Source: Metallyticus violacea
Lineage: Eukaryota > Arthropoda > Insecta > Mantodea > Metallyticidae
Assembly (NCBI GenBank): GCA_030762175.1
Contig: CM060830.1
Coordinates: 48,809,501-48,873,500, forward strand
Direction: 5' to 3'
Length of the DNA stretch: 64,000 nt
Made by a program: the position numbers and the translations under genes
The notes under the pieces: generated by a model
Databases searched by the model: none
The model's input: the letters and a program-made list of their open reading frames with translations, nothing else
What the model was told of the DNA's origin: nothing
In this document: positions 44,530-55,069 of the stretch, in pieces
Position numbering within the stretch: the first letter of the stretch is position 1
How the letters are laid out: each line of letters opens with the position of its first letter

Positions 44530-45560
44530 AGTTAGAGGTCTCTTGTGACAAATAGGGAATGATCGTGAATGTCAACAAAACTAAAACTAAGAAATGGAAA
44601 TACCAGTGTAACTAAATAGAAAATGTTCCATAGTTTTATTATTTAGGTGTAGCTCTTAGTATGAATGGAAGATGAATTAAACACGTAGACTTGACGTCAT
44701 ATAAAGCTGGAGGTCGAATGTCAGAGGTTTTTTGTACGTTGTCACGGGTGCCTGATATTCCTGTAGCTATATGGAGAATCTGTACAGAGCCATGATAAGC
44801 ACCGTCATGTTCTGGGGTTCTGAAATATGGCTCTGGTAGAAAATGAACCGACTGAACAAAGCCCAAAACAAGATTCTAAAGCGAGTTTTAGAAGTGGGAG
44901 AATATAACCAACTGAGGGGTTTTAAAGGAATTTAAGAGCTATAGAGACACTATTCAATGTAAAATTAGTACTGGTTACGCATAATAAAACTTTAAGGGTT
45001 TGTGTTACCAACATCAGATCAAAGATACTGAGCAGCGAAAATTAAAAGAGAGATTTAGAGAGAATTGGGATGGGATGGGTGTGCAAGAAGGGAGCAAGGA
45101 ATGGTAATTATGTTTGGGGAAAAAAACACAAGGAAAATAACCAACAGGAAATACAGGCATAATACAGAGAAAAAATTGTTTAAGCAACGAACTCAAAATC
45201 AGATCTGGCCGAAAGATTATATATATTCTACTTGTTTTCAAAATAGATTCGATCTAGAATGGATTAGATTGGGGACTTGGAAAGAGACTAAAATAACAAA
45301 TAAGGCTGGGCAGAGAATGTGTGTTTCCTGGGTAGACAGAAAATTGGCAGCACATTCTAATGGACTGCCCAGGTACCGAACAATGGAGACAGACTGCGCA
45401 TGGAGCTAAGTTTGCTAAGTCGCATAGGGATAGGTTAGCATGTTGGGATTTGTTTCAGGAAGACAGCTCACAAAAGCTTGGTTCTCTTCTATGCAAAGTG
45501 CCTGGAATTAGAACCGATTTGTTGGAGTAGATGGGCTCTTTGAGTCTGAATATGGCTGCA
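44530..45560 (+). pseudogene. Non-LTR retrotransposon reverse-transcriptase remnant
   Basis: 'MIVNVNKTKTKKWK' then 'YLGVALSMNGR' (about 44,642-44,674) is the end of a reverse-transcriptase domain of the jockey/RTE type ('YLGVtL'). 'LSRVPDIPVAIWRICTE' (about 44,740-44,790) and 'LNKAQNKILKRVLEVG' (about 44,853-44,900, mixed frames) follow. 'LEWIRLGTWK' (about 45,258) and 'HILMDCPGTEQWRQ' (about 45,352-45,394) form the C-terminal Cys/His tail. The remnant is 5'-truncated with many frameshifts. Confidence 0.65.
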
Positions 45561-45599
45561 TGTTTAAGAATTTGTACATAGGCGATCATAATTGTAGAT

Positions 45600-47730
45600 G
45601 CATATGATGGAAGGGCAAATTATTTTTTCTATAATTAACAGTAATTTGCATGTACATTTAAAAGACGCGTGCAGACGATGTTGAACAAATGTGTTTGTAA
45701 GAATGAGCAATAAAAACACACCACTACCACTATTCTCCCGTAATTTCATCACTTTCTCCACTACACTTGCCACGCCTAGTACTTCTAAATCCAGGAACGT
45801 AATTCCTTTTGAGTTAGGAAGGTTGGCAACGCCTTGTTACGGCGAGGTTATTAACTATGACTGTAATATCTCTTCTCATACAAGAGAACCTATCTCCAGG
45901 TGGAGAGGGTAGTAATGGAATATATGTCGGAAACATGTAGCGAATAATATGTGGAGACGAGAGAGTACGCAAGAGGGAAATGGCCGAAAAGCAAGGACGC
46001 CAGGCCTAATTGTCAATTTTGCAATTACGTTACCGCGTGTACGTACATTCATTGTTCTACTGGCCAATTACCTGTTCCCGAGCAGGTCAGGGAAGGGCGG
46101 TTTTGCAATAATTAAGTCTGGCCGCTGCCCAGGGAGAAAGCCCTGTAATAAATAGCAAGGGATAGCAATGACGATCACTGATTGCAACCTCACGCCTCGT
46201 GAACTGCACACAACGACAAGGCGGGCGTATGTAACACAAGGAGACCTGTATTGTTGTAAATTTACGTTCATATGAGTAACAGTGCCAGGGTATCCATACA
46301 GTGTCCCTAATTTGAAGTGCGTAGTAATATAAATCAATGTGATGAAGAGTAGCTACAGAAGAGGGGGGACTAACAGCTTCTACATATTTTTATTTTTTCC
46401 AAAGATCCAGAGAGACAGTTAACAAACACTTTAGAAATTCAAATTGAGCGTCATTTTAATTATTTCGATCACGAGGCTTTTAAGACTATCAGCGAATATT
46501 TCATGTGTTCGTCACCGGATTCACGGTAGCTTGCGGATCGGCAGGTAGAGCAGTGACTTCCGGCGAAGAGAATGTAATATTCGCGCATCTGATACAAGTA
46601 CTCGCAATTACAATGAAAATAAGCAAGCACCTTATGACATGAAATGTTGGAAATATTTTCTACTACACTCATAGGTCACTTGTCCACGAATTGCAAGCAG
46701 GTGATTCTCATACTCCAATTTCGGTATTTAATGTTAACGAGTTTTTAAGTTAGAGTAATTCATCTACGCTGAATTTTCTTTACGGATGGAGCGTGTGGCC
46801 ATGTTTCGACGCAAAATAACTGGTAATGGAGTAAGTACCCGATTTTATACACGAAATTTCCTTGCATTACGAGAAAATATATGTATAGTGCGGAGAAAAT
46901 GCATACAAAGTAACAGATGAGAGTACCATAAATGCAGAAAGACAGAGGAATAACACGCATTACTTTCTGATATTAAATGCCGATCTGGAGAGTGCCAGCA
47001 TAAACTGATGCGAGTGAATGACAAATTTCTATAAAAGATGCCAGAAAACCTGAGTGTAACAGAATAAGATACCTGCTTATTGTAATTGTGAATGCGAGAG
47101 CTCTGAATCAGATGCGTGGATATTACATCCGCTTCCCCAAAAGTTACCACTCTCACTGCCGACCCGTCAGCTGCTGTGAAACGGACGACAAAACCATGAA
47201 ATAGCCACTATTTTGTTTAAAACGCTGAAGATGCAAGAAAGATGTTATCAATTGAGAGGATATTTTTATATGCTTATTTCAGTGTTTCAGAATAAAGGGA
47301 GTTTTATTTGATTTGATAGCGGTGAGTATACAATGGGTTTTGTCGATCTCCCGCACTTCAGCCTATAAGGCTTATTGTGCACCCCATTGGAAGAAACGCT
47401 TTTACTGTTTCCCTTAACAAGTTGCAGTATTTTGGTTCCAATTTGAGCGTCCGCTCCAAGGTCTTCCCTGGTTTTAGAAAGAGTAAATCTCTTCCTTACC
47501 AGGAACGGGCACTCAAACAGGATTATAAATATGGAATGTTATTGCAAATATAAATGTATATTTGAGGCATTAAGGATATTTAATTACTAACAGTAGTTCC
47601 ATTTCGGCTCTTTGATTACTAAGGAGAACTTAGTTACCTTGACTAGCCCATCGCTTCTAAAGTTATCTTATAGGGAACTAAGATGTTATATGGATGTGAA
47701 ACAATCGGCAATTTTGTTCACGGATTTCCT
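45600..47730. other. Unassigned stretch with one complex island
   Basis: 45,950-46,330 is GC-richer, non-repetitive, and contains 'GTCAATTTTGCAATTACG' and 'GGCCAATTACC' strings. Short frames there have no known domain. The rest is AT-rich. Confidence 0.4.
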
Positions 47731-47734
47731 CTTT

Positions 47735-47885
47735 TTTCTGGTATGGAGTTCTTTAACGTGCAGTAAATCTACTACATGCGACCTATGACTTAAAGTCCCT
47801 CCTGAAGGGCTAGAGCTCGAGGTTTTTCGTCCTTAAAAGTATATCAATCTTGGCCAATTTTAACCTGCGAATATTGGCATGCATA
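47735..47885 (-). mobile_element. Diverged family B-type SINE fragment
   Basis: On the minus strand, 'CCAATATTCGCAGGTTAAAA' (decayed B box), then 'CTTGATATACTTTTAAGGAC', 'CCTTCAGGAGGGACTTTAAG' and 'GCACGTTAAAGAACTCC' follow the order of the tRNA-Arg-like SINE. It is much more diverged than the copies at 6.9 and 39.7 kb. Confidence 0.6.
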
Positions 47886-47997
47886 TTTTGGAGTTCTCCC
47901 TCTCTCCTTTTACAGAATGGAATAAAAATAATAGAATGTATTGTCAACCATAGTGCGCGAGCGCAATTATTCATCTAATGTCCTTGGCAGGCATATA

Positions 47998-49264
47998 CGA
48001 GGTTCGCCCAGAAAGTAACGCCTCACTTTTTCTCCCTCAGTCGACAACAATGTTGCGAATGCGAAACGTTAGATATGAATTATTTGAAGTTTTCTGAGTG
48101 CGCGCGTTTTCGTTTCCTTCGACAGATAGCGTAGCTGCAGCAATGTTTCAAAATGACGTCTGTAAGTGATGTACGTTACAAGCAGCGTGTCGTCATTGAA
48201 TTTCTCACTGCGGAGAAAGAAACTGTGGGGAATATTTACAATCGTTTGTGTGAAATCTGAGCATCTGCAGTCGACCGTTGGTCTCTGGGAACAGATGGTG
48301 TGCCATCAGGAGACGGTTGGGCGGAGCTCTAAGATTTGCTGCGGGCGGGGGTCACACCTGATATGTTGCCGCGTGCTGATGTTCTCATTCGCGAGGATGG
48401 AATCCGCAGTTGACGCTGAAGCTGTCAATCAACAAAGGAAGTGTGGATGAAATTATCCGCGCTCTTGATTACTCAAAAGTGTGTGCAAGATGGGCTCCCG
48501 CTGCCTTACGGTGAAACACAAATTTCACAGAAAAAAAAGCGTTTCTTTTGAGTTGTTTGCAACGTTTTGAAGCTGAAGGAGGGGCCTTATTGTCCTCTTG
48601 TGACAGGAGATGAAACTGGGTACATCATTTTCAGCCCGAAACAAAACGACATCATCCTCGCTCTTAATAGAAGAAAAAATCAAAGCAACTGCTTCCGCCG
48701 GTAAGGTCATGATCACTGTGTTTTGGGACTGTGAGGGGGTGATTCTCATTGATGTGATGCCAAGAGGCAGTTCCATTAATTCAAAATCATACGCCAACAC
48801 ATTAGCCAAACTCAAGAAGCACTTCCAGCGACTTCGGTGCCATAACAACCCAGGAGACTCTTTGATTCAACACGATAACGCTCGGCCTCGAACAAGTTTG
48901 AGGACTTCTGAACACATCACGAAACAGTGTTGGACAGTGTTACCCCATCCACCCTACAGCCCTGATCTAGCTCCCTCGGACTTCTACTTGTTTGGGCCAT
49001 TAAAGGGTGTCATTTGTGGAAGACATTTTGAGGACGACGAGAAGGTGATTTGCGCAGTGAGGAAATGGCTCCGTGAACAGAACAAGGATTGGACCGACAG
49101 GACATACACGCTCTTGTGTCTCGCTAGGTGAGGGCCTTAGTACTGGAAGGAGATTGCGTGGTGTGGAGATAAAACATTACTCTTTCATGTGTGTAATTCT
49201 CATTGTGTGGAATAAATAATTGTTGCAGAAAAAATGTGGGGCATTACTTTCTGGGCAACCCTCG
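47998..49264 (+). mobile_element. mariner element, full length
   Basis: The left end 'CGAGGTTCGCCCAGAAAGTA' and the complement of the right end 'CGAGGGTTGCCCAGAAAGTA' differ at only two of twenty positions. TA lies at 47,996-47,997 and 49,265-49,266. At 1,267 bp it is complete in outline and one of the younger mariners here. Confidence 0.95.
48153..49195 (+). pseudogene. mariner transposase (DD34D) with few frameshifts
   Basis: ATG at 48,153 begins 'MTSVSDVRYKQRVVIEFLTA', the DNA-binding domain. The first catalytic block reads 'TGDET' and then, after loss of one base near 48,616-48,620, 'WVHHFQPETKR'. From 48,697 the frame is long and clean: 'ASAGKVMITVFWDCEGVILI', 'LIQHDNARPRTSLRTSEHI' (second Asp) and 'HPPYSPDLAPSDFYLFGPLK' (third Asp). 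These two Asp have 34 residues between them, the mariner DD34D spacing. The last ~25 codons are out of frame. Confidence 0.92.
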
Positions 49265-49266
49265 TA

Positions 49267-49727
49267 AGAATGCAAAATGGCGATCTTCTTAGCATTTAAG
49301 TACTGAAGTGGTGAGTGAAGAAGGCTTTAGACTGTTCGTTAAAACGTTTGGAGAACTAGATCAACAAAATTCCCAAGTACAAAAACAATCAAAAATGACT
49401 GACAGGTGCACTTGGATATGCATGTAGTTAAGGCGCGCTAAATTTTACTTCTGCACCTATAACAATTTTAGAGATACTGCATCTTTTTTTAACACTCCCA
49501 TGAGTATTTATATCAGATGAAAGAAGGCATTTTAGGAGTAGAAAGGAATATGGAGGATAGAGAACGGAAAAAGCTCAATTTCCAGCAGTTAAGGGGACAT
49601 GTTTCAATGAACGTATGCCCTCCAATAGTACCTGAAGTTCTGTTTATTGCATTGGATTGAGTTGTTTGATATGGAGAAGAACACTGCGGTATTTCATCTT
49701 ACTATACGGCTGGATGTTTAAGCATAG
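49267..49727. other. Unassigned stretch
   Basis: AT-rich flank between the mariner and a SINE. Nothing recognised. Confidence 0.4.
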
Positions 49728-49734
49728 GCCTCCA

Positions 49735-50024
49735 TTTAAACCGTCACGGGTGACCGAGGTCGTTAAGGCGCGGACTCGTGAGCGGGAGGTTTGGGGTTTG
49801 AATCCCGCCAGGAACGTCCTCCATGACTGAGGTTTTTCCCAGGTTTTCCTCAGTCTTCATTACTGGCAAATGCCGGGGAGATGCCCTAAACTCAGGCCTG
49901 GAACGTTTCCTTCCTTAAAAAAAAAAGCCTTTTCCAATATATCATATTTCATGTATCAACAGTGTTCACCACCTGTTGTGCCTCAGTAGTAAAAACGGGC
50001 ATTAAACACCATTCAAAAAAATAA
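49735..50024 (+). mobile_element. tRNA-derived SINE (family A)
   Basis: Head 'GTCACGGGTGACCGAGGTCG', B box 'GGTTTGAATCC', body 'AGGCCTGGAACGTTTCCTTC', tail 'AACGGGCATTAAACACC' plus a short A-run. Flanked by GCCTCCA at 49,728-49,734 and 50,025-50,031. Confidence 0.92.
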
Positions 50025-50175
50025 GCCTCCAATGGGGCACTTCCGGGAGGTAAGGATGAGGTGAGGGACACACCGGGCAGCCAGGATCCAAGGGAGTTGA
50101 TGCATTGATGTATATGAGTCCCTAACATGTGTCGAGATACACCCTAACGTCGGTGTAGCGGAACCAACCGCTGTG
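50025..50175. repeat. Interspersed repeat fragment (partner of 29,665-29,815)
   Basis: Shows 'CTTCCGGGAGGTAAGGATGA', 'GAGGGACACACCGGGCAG' and 'GAGTCCCTAACATG', as at 29.7 kb. The family A SINE inserted at or next to its left edge. Confidence 0.45.
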
Positions 50176-50264
50176 AAATGGGAGAACGAAAATTTCATAA
50201 AAATTAAATATCTATCCCAGCTTACGCCTAAATCCCAGTCAGGATGACTGACCCCAAGGGATTT

Positions 50265-50480
50265 AAACCTCGGGTGATAAAGCTTGGGATTAGTGTTTGC
50301 GAGATCCCGGGTTCAGTTATTTTTGTATTCCTCTGGTCACTTAAGCAAATAAATCTCTTGTTTTCACGAATTTTCCTCTTTCCCTTGTTACAGAATCCAA
50401 AGTGACAGAGTGAAGCTGGACTGGTACTTTGTGATTTTGACTTGCGCTTTGGAAAGAGGGACTCAAAACTACTTTTAGGG
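50265..50480 (+). mobile_element. Interspersed repeat, likely tRNA-derived SINE (family D)
   Basis: Plus-strand partner of 8,296-8,645. 'GAGATCCCGGGTTCAG' is B-box-like, followed by 'CCTCTGGTCACTTAAG', 'TTTTCACGAATTTTCCTC' and 'TTGCGCTTTGGAAAG'. It has no (TTCC)n expansion. Confidence 0.6.
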
Positions 50481-50489
50481 GGTCCTCCA

Positions 50490-51990
50490 CCGCACAGTCC
50501 CCGCCCATGGATATTGTCCGCTCGATGTCTCCCTCACTTCATCCCTTCCTCCAATTGCGGCGCACACACAAACGGCCTGTCATGAGCGAATTATCCCCCT
50601 TGATCCGTATGCTTAAGTACACCTTCTTTTTAAAATGTCTACACTGACAGGAGGTTCATTTTTTGAATATATATATATATATATATGCATTGTCACCCCA
50701 TATATATACATGGTGTGACAATGCATCTATAACCAACAACCAAAAGAACTTGTAAAAATTCATTTTAAGTACTTTAATCTCTAAAATTAAAAATAATTTA
50801 CAACATAAATTACTAAGATTAAATACGGTTTCAATTTTATTATTTTCAAATGTATAATCCCGCTATTTCTATTACTAAGCGAATTATTTCACCAAGTACT
50901 AAAACTTTCGTAATACAAGAAGCCTCCAGAGTCAATTCCAGGGTTGTTTCCAAGCTCAATCGAAAATTGTTCCGCACTGCGAATGACTAACACAATAAAA
51001 ATGATAGAACGGGAAAACAATTTACGTTATTAAAGGTGATGCCAACTCGTTGATAAAAATTGTCAGGCAATCCTTTCATTTGCATGGCTAACACTTTGGT
51101 AATTACCAATTACTATAATTATAATTAAAAGCTTTCAGTCGCGCTTCTCAATTAAGTCAGCCATTGTTACAAAATTCGTTTATTTCCTATGCTGTTAAAA
51201 AGTTCATTAAAATGCACAAAAAACAATTTATTACTTATATAATTTACAATTACATAATTATTAATATTACATAAACGATTCATGAATAACACGATTTAAC
51301 TGATAAAATAGATTGCTATTGATGTTCATAATGTAAAAAAAGGTTTGGTATACTACCTGGATATATGTATTAACTAAATATTATTTTTAAATTGAGACAA
51401 ATAAAAATGTTGCATTTCCTGACACATTATTTTTAAATTACACCATTGCATATAAAATAAAATAAAAAAGCTATGACATTTTAGAACAATTCATGAATAT
51501 TTCCTGATGGTAAAAATTATTTTCTGATTTTTGTGCATCTTCTAATCCCTTTGCGGTGCAGTTTTCAAAATTTTGGGGGAAAATGCAGATTTGTACTCAA
51601 AAACATATTAGAAACAAACTATCTGCATAATTTGCATTTGAATGGAGTATTACATTAGAAAAAAAGCACTCTTACTTTGTAACATTTGTTGTAATTTTCA
51701 ATATAAATGGAATTTGACATAATTGTTCTTGATCTATTAAATATGTCTTGTAAATATTTATTAATCTATGTCTCATGAACCTATGGTGAAAATATCAAAT
51801 TAATTTGTGATATTTAGGACCGCAAGGAGCAATTTGAATTCCCACGTGTGCAAGAAAAAAGGTTTTGAGAAAAAAAGACTAAATATTCAAGATATCTTTA
51901 CTCTAGCGTAGGGTTATGTAACCGTCACGTAACAGGCCTTTACAGTCAAAGTACGGCAAAATAACTTCGCTTTTTGCTTTTAAAAGAAAT
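50490..51990. other. Unassigned AT-rich stretch
   Basis: Very AT-rich with no gene. Contains the hairpin listed at 50,683-50,726. Confidence 0.4.
50683..50726. repeat. Imperfect hairpin next to (AT)n
   Basis: 'ATGCATTGTCACCCCAT' and 'ATGGTGTGACAATGCAT' are inverted copies with one mismatch around a ~10-base AT loop, and an (AT)n run lies just before. No terminator or ITR context was recognised. Confidence 0.8.
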
Positions 51991-51994
51991 TAGC

Positions 51995-51997
<3 letters not shown>

Positions 51998-52060
<63 letters not shown>

Positions 52061-52061
52061 T
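51998..52061. repeat. (TTA)n microsatellite (SINE tail)
   Basis: About 21 TTA units directly abutting the 3' end of the family C SINE. Confidence 0.96.
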
Positions 52062-52362
52062 GGTACTACAGCCCAAGGTTAGCTTTGACCTCTGCTTCTT
52101 CTACCTCCGTCTTACGACTTCGTTGATACCGCTGTTGGTATTGCAGGTGGGCATGTGATCAGCATACCGGCACCCTGAAGGTCGCCTAGCAGAACGCCAC
52201 CTCTCCATCAGGCAGTTCCCCAATTATCCTCACGAGGCTGGGTAGACCCGTTTCAGACCTCCCTAACTTACAGAAATTCCAAGCAGATACGGAGAATCGA
52301 ACCCTGGCCTCCTGACCAGCAGTCAGCAACTCTAAATATTAGATCGAGGAGGTGGTCACTAA
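51998..52362 (-). mobile_element. tRNA-derived SINE (family C) with (TTA)n tail
   Basis: On the minus strand the head contains 'GATCTAATATTTAGAGTTGC' and 'CTGGTCAGGAGGCCAGGGTT' with B box 'GGGTTCGATTC'. The body has 'GGTGGCGTTCTGCTAGGCGA', and 'AAGCTAACCTTGGGCTGTAG' leads into an (ATT)n tail, here (TTA)n at 51,998-52,061. A microsatellite tail is common in LINE-driven SINEs. Confidence 0.8.
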
Positions 52363-52632
52363 TTTACATAAAAAAACATTTTTGTTTATATTTTTCACAG
52401 ATCGTTCTCTTTAGAGCCTATATAGACATTTTCAAAGTATTTCAACTATAATTTTTTTTCAAGTACTATAAGTATATTTGAGATATTAAATAAATCAGTG
52501 AAATTTTCATACAAAATGACTATGCATTACAAAATAATCAGCTTAAATTTCTTTCGCGAGATTTATGAGTGTGAATGTATTTCCTCAAAGTTTTGTTTTC
52601 ACTTTTCATATTTGTCCATGCTAATACATACA

Positions 52633-54039
52633 CATAGGGTGCCAAAAAATGTATAATTTCACAGTAGATATCTATTTAATATATTTCAAAGTTGGATCCA
52701 AAAACACAGTAATGTGTAGTATGATGTTCGGAAAACAGATGTGACTCACATACATTATGATAAGTGTTGCTACGTGACAGGTAAATTAACAATGAACAGA
52801 TGAAGCCAAGATTATCGTATGATGTTCTGTAAACAGATGTGACTCACATTACGTTATGCTAGCGTTGCTACAACAAAATGGAGCCAAGGTTATCGTTTGA
52901 ACAGCGGAAAGCAATTTTGAATAGGTATTTGGAAACAGAGAATGTTGTTGAAGTTCCAAGGCAATGGGAGACATGTGTACAGAACAGAACCGCCAACGCG
53001 AGTAACAGTTGCACGCATTCGAGACAAATTTGAGACTCATGGTACTGTATGCGATGTTCACAAGTGAAGATCTTGGAGATCTCGCACAGCAACAAGCCCC
53101 GCGTCCTCGGCTATGGTTTTGGAACGTTTTGAGTACTAACCGCAGAAATCTGCAAAGCAATGTGCACGTGAGACTGGGATTAGCAGAACCAGCGTATGTC
53201 GTATTATTAAAACAGCAAAGTTGAAAGTTTTCATCCCAAGACTTTTGCGTGCATTAAATGAAGATGACCCAGATCGGAGAATGCAGTACTGCGAGTGGTT
53301 TCGGAACATGGTGCAAGAGGATGAGGCCTTCGTAGGGAAAGTTGTTTGGTGCGATAAGGCACAATTTAAGTTGAACGGAACTGTTGACCGGCATAGCTAT
53401 GTCTACTGGTGTGCAAACAATCCACATGTAATTTTGGAAAAGGCCGTTAACATACCTGGAATTAATGTTTGGTGTGGGTTGACATCTAGGGGTCTACGAG
53501 TAATTGGACCATTCTTTTTTGAAGGAACAGTAACTGGCCCAGTGTACCTGAACATGATACGCATATCCGTCTTATCCTCCACTTATACACTCTATGGAAA
53601 TGAGGATGGTGCACCACCACATTATCACCGAGGTGTACGTGCGTACCTTGATGACAATCTTCCAAGGCACTGGATAGGAGGAAGAGGTCCGATTGAGTTT
53701 CCACCGCGTTCTCCGGGTCTAGCTCCGTTGGACTTCTATCTATGGGGAACTCTTAAGGATTTTGTATACCGTAGAAAACCATCTACACTGGCAGCACTTC
53801 GGGAAGAAATTGAAACGGCATGTTCTGAATCGCTGAGGACACTTTCCCAAACGTTGCTCAATCAGTAGTTCAACGTACTCAGAAGTGTATCGACGCCGAT
53901 GGTGAGCATTTTCAGCTTGTAACTGTAAAAGTCTAAGATGATTAGTGGTCATCATTTTCTGTTTGTGTGAATTCAGTTTTGTTATGTTAACACAGTTTTT
54001 ACTTTGCTTGAAGTGTGTATACATTTTTGGCACCCTCTG
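52633..54039 (+). mobile_element. DD41D-type Tc1/mariner transposon, full length
   Basis: The left end 'CATAGGGTGCCAAAAAATG' and the complement of the right end 'CAGAGGGTGCCAAAAATG' form the terminal repeats. TA lies on the right (54,040-54,041), and the left target now reads CA. The element is 1,407 bp. A shorter copy of the family lies at 22,648-23,547. This is the best-preserved transposon in the window. Confidence 0.93.
52878..53927 (+). pseudogene. DD41D-type transposase, about three frameshifts
   Basis: ATG at 52,878 begins 'MEPRLSFEQRKAILNRYLET' (DNA-binding domain). 'RVTVARIRDKFETHG' follows in a shifted frame. From 53,221 a 215-codon frame holds the catalytic domain: 'VVWCDKAQFKLNG' (first Asp, about 53,342-53,380), 'NEDGAPPHYHRGVRAYLDDN' (second Asp), 'RSPGLAPLDFYLWGTLKDF' (third Asp). 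I count 41 codons between the second and third Asp, the DD41D spacing reported for rosa-like elements, against 34 in mariner and Tc1 relatives. The last part ('VVQRTQKCIDADGEHFQL') is out of frame. Not functional as it stands. Confidence 0.9.
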
Positions 54040-54044
54040 TATAG

Positions 54045-54735
54045 CGTCATTACTTGCATTTGTTTTATTTGTTATTTTTAATGTAAAAATAATTTTTAGT
54101 ACGCAAATGCTAATTAGCTTAAAATTGTAAAAGGCTCATTTGGGTTTTAAGATTGTTATGTCCATAAACAAAAAAGTAAAGTAATCTGTGTTTTCAAAGT
54201 AAATAAGAAATTACTAATTCTTTTAAATTAAATAAAAGGAATTCATATTTATCTTTTAGTTAATTTAGATTATTAATCAATATGAAGTTTATTTTATAAA
54301 ATAAAATTACTAATTTACGTTTTTATATTTGAGCATAAATACATCAAAAGTCAATATGTTGACCATTAAAATGTTTTATTACCATATATTAAATATTAAT
54401 TTTACTTGAAAAAAATCTTACAAATAAAGATTGAATCATAACAAGGATTGGAATATATGTAACAGATATTACTTTTGCTTTTGCCTGCTCAGTGGTTGAG
54501 CAGACGGACCAAGGAAACATATTTCCTGTTTATGGCACAACTTGAACATGAACTAAAAGTGGCACTGTGAAATCAGAGTCGGCGAATGCTTCCGATTCCA
54601 GTCTGTCGCTCCCCACCTCCCAAGGATGCGCATGAGCAGAATTATGGTAACAGCAAGATGGTGCGCCGTCACTGTTTGCAAGACACAAACGTGAATTACA
54701 GAACGATAAGTTCTGAGATACGATGGTAAGTAGGT
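54045..54735. other. Unassigned AT-rich stretch
   Basis: No gene. 54,530-54,720 is GC-richer but only holds a chance frame extending into the SINE. Confidence 0.4.
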
Positions 54736-54750
54736 TTGAGACGGGATATA

Positions 54751-55037
54751 ACCGCCACGGGTGGCCGAGGTCGTTAAGGCACGAACTCGTGAGCGGGAGG
54801 TCTGCGGTTCGAATCCCGCCAGGACCGTCCTCCCTGACTGGGGTTTTTTCCAGGTTTTCCTCAGTCTTCATAACTGGCAAATGCCGGGGAGGTGCCTAAA
54901 CTTAGGCCTGGAACGCTTCCTTCCTTAAAAAAAAATATCCTTTCCCAATTTATCATTTCATCTCATGTATCATCAGTGTCCATCGCCTGTGGTGCCTCAG
55001 TAGTAAAAACGGGCGTTAAACACTACTCAAAAAAAAA
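54751..55037 (+). mobile_element. tRNA-derived SINE (family A), intact-looking, perfect target duplication
   Basis: Head 'GCCACGGGTGGCCGAGGTCG', B box 'GGTTCGAATCC', body 'GCCTGGAACGCTTCCTTCC', tail 'AACGGGCGTTAAACACT' and an A-run. Flanked by the perfect 13-bp repeat GAGACGGGATATA at 54,738-54,750 and 55,038-55,050. The perfect duplication and intact boxes suggest a fairly recent insertion. Confidence 0.96.
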
Positions 55038-55069
55038 GAGACGGGATATAGAACTTCAACAAATACGAG

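Noticed and set aside
54760..54832. Possible functional class II tRNA gene
   Set aside because: It is the head of a family A SINE with a target duplication around the full 287 bp; the acceptor stem does not close as in a tRNA.
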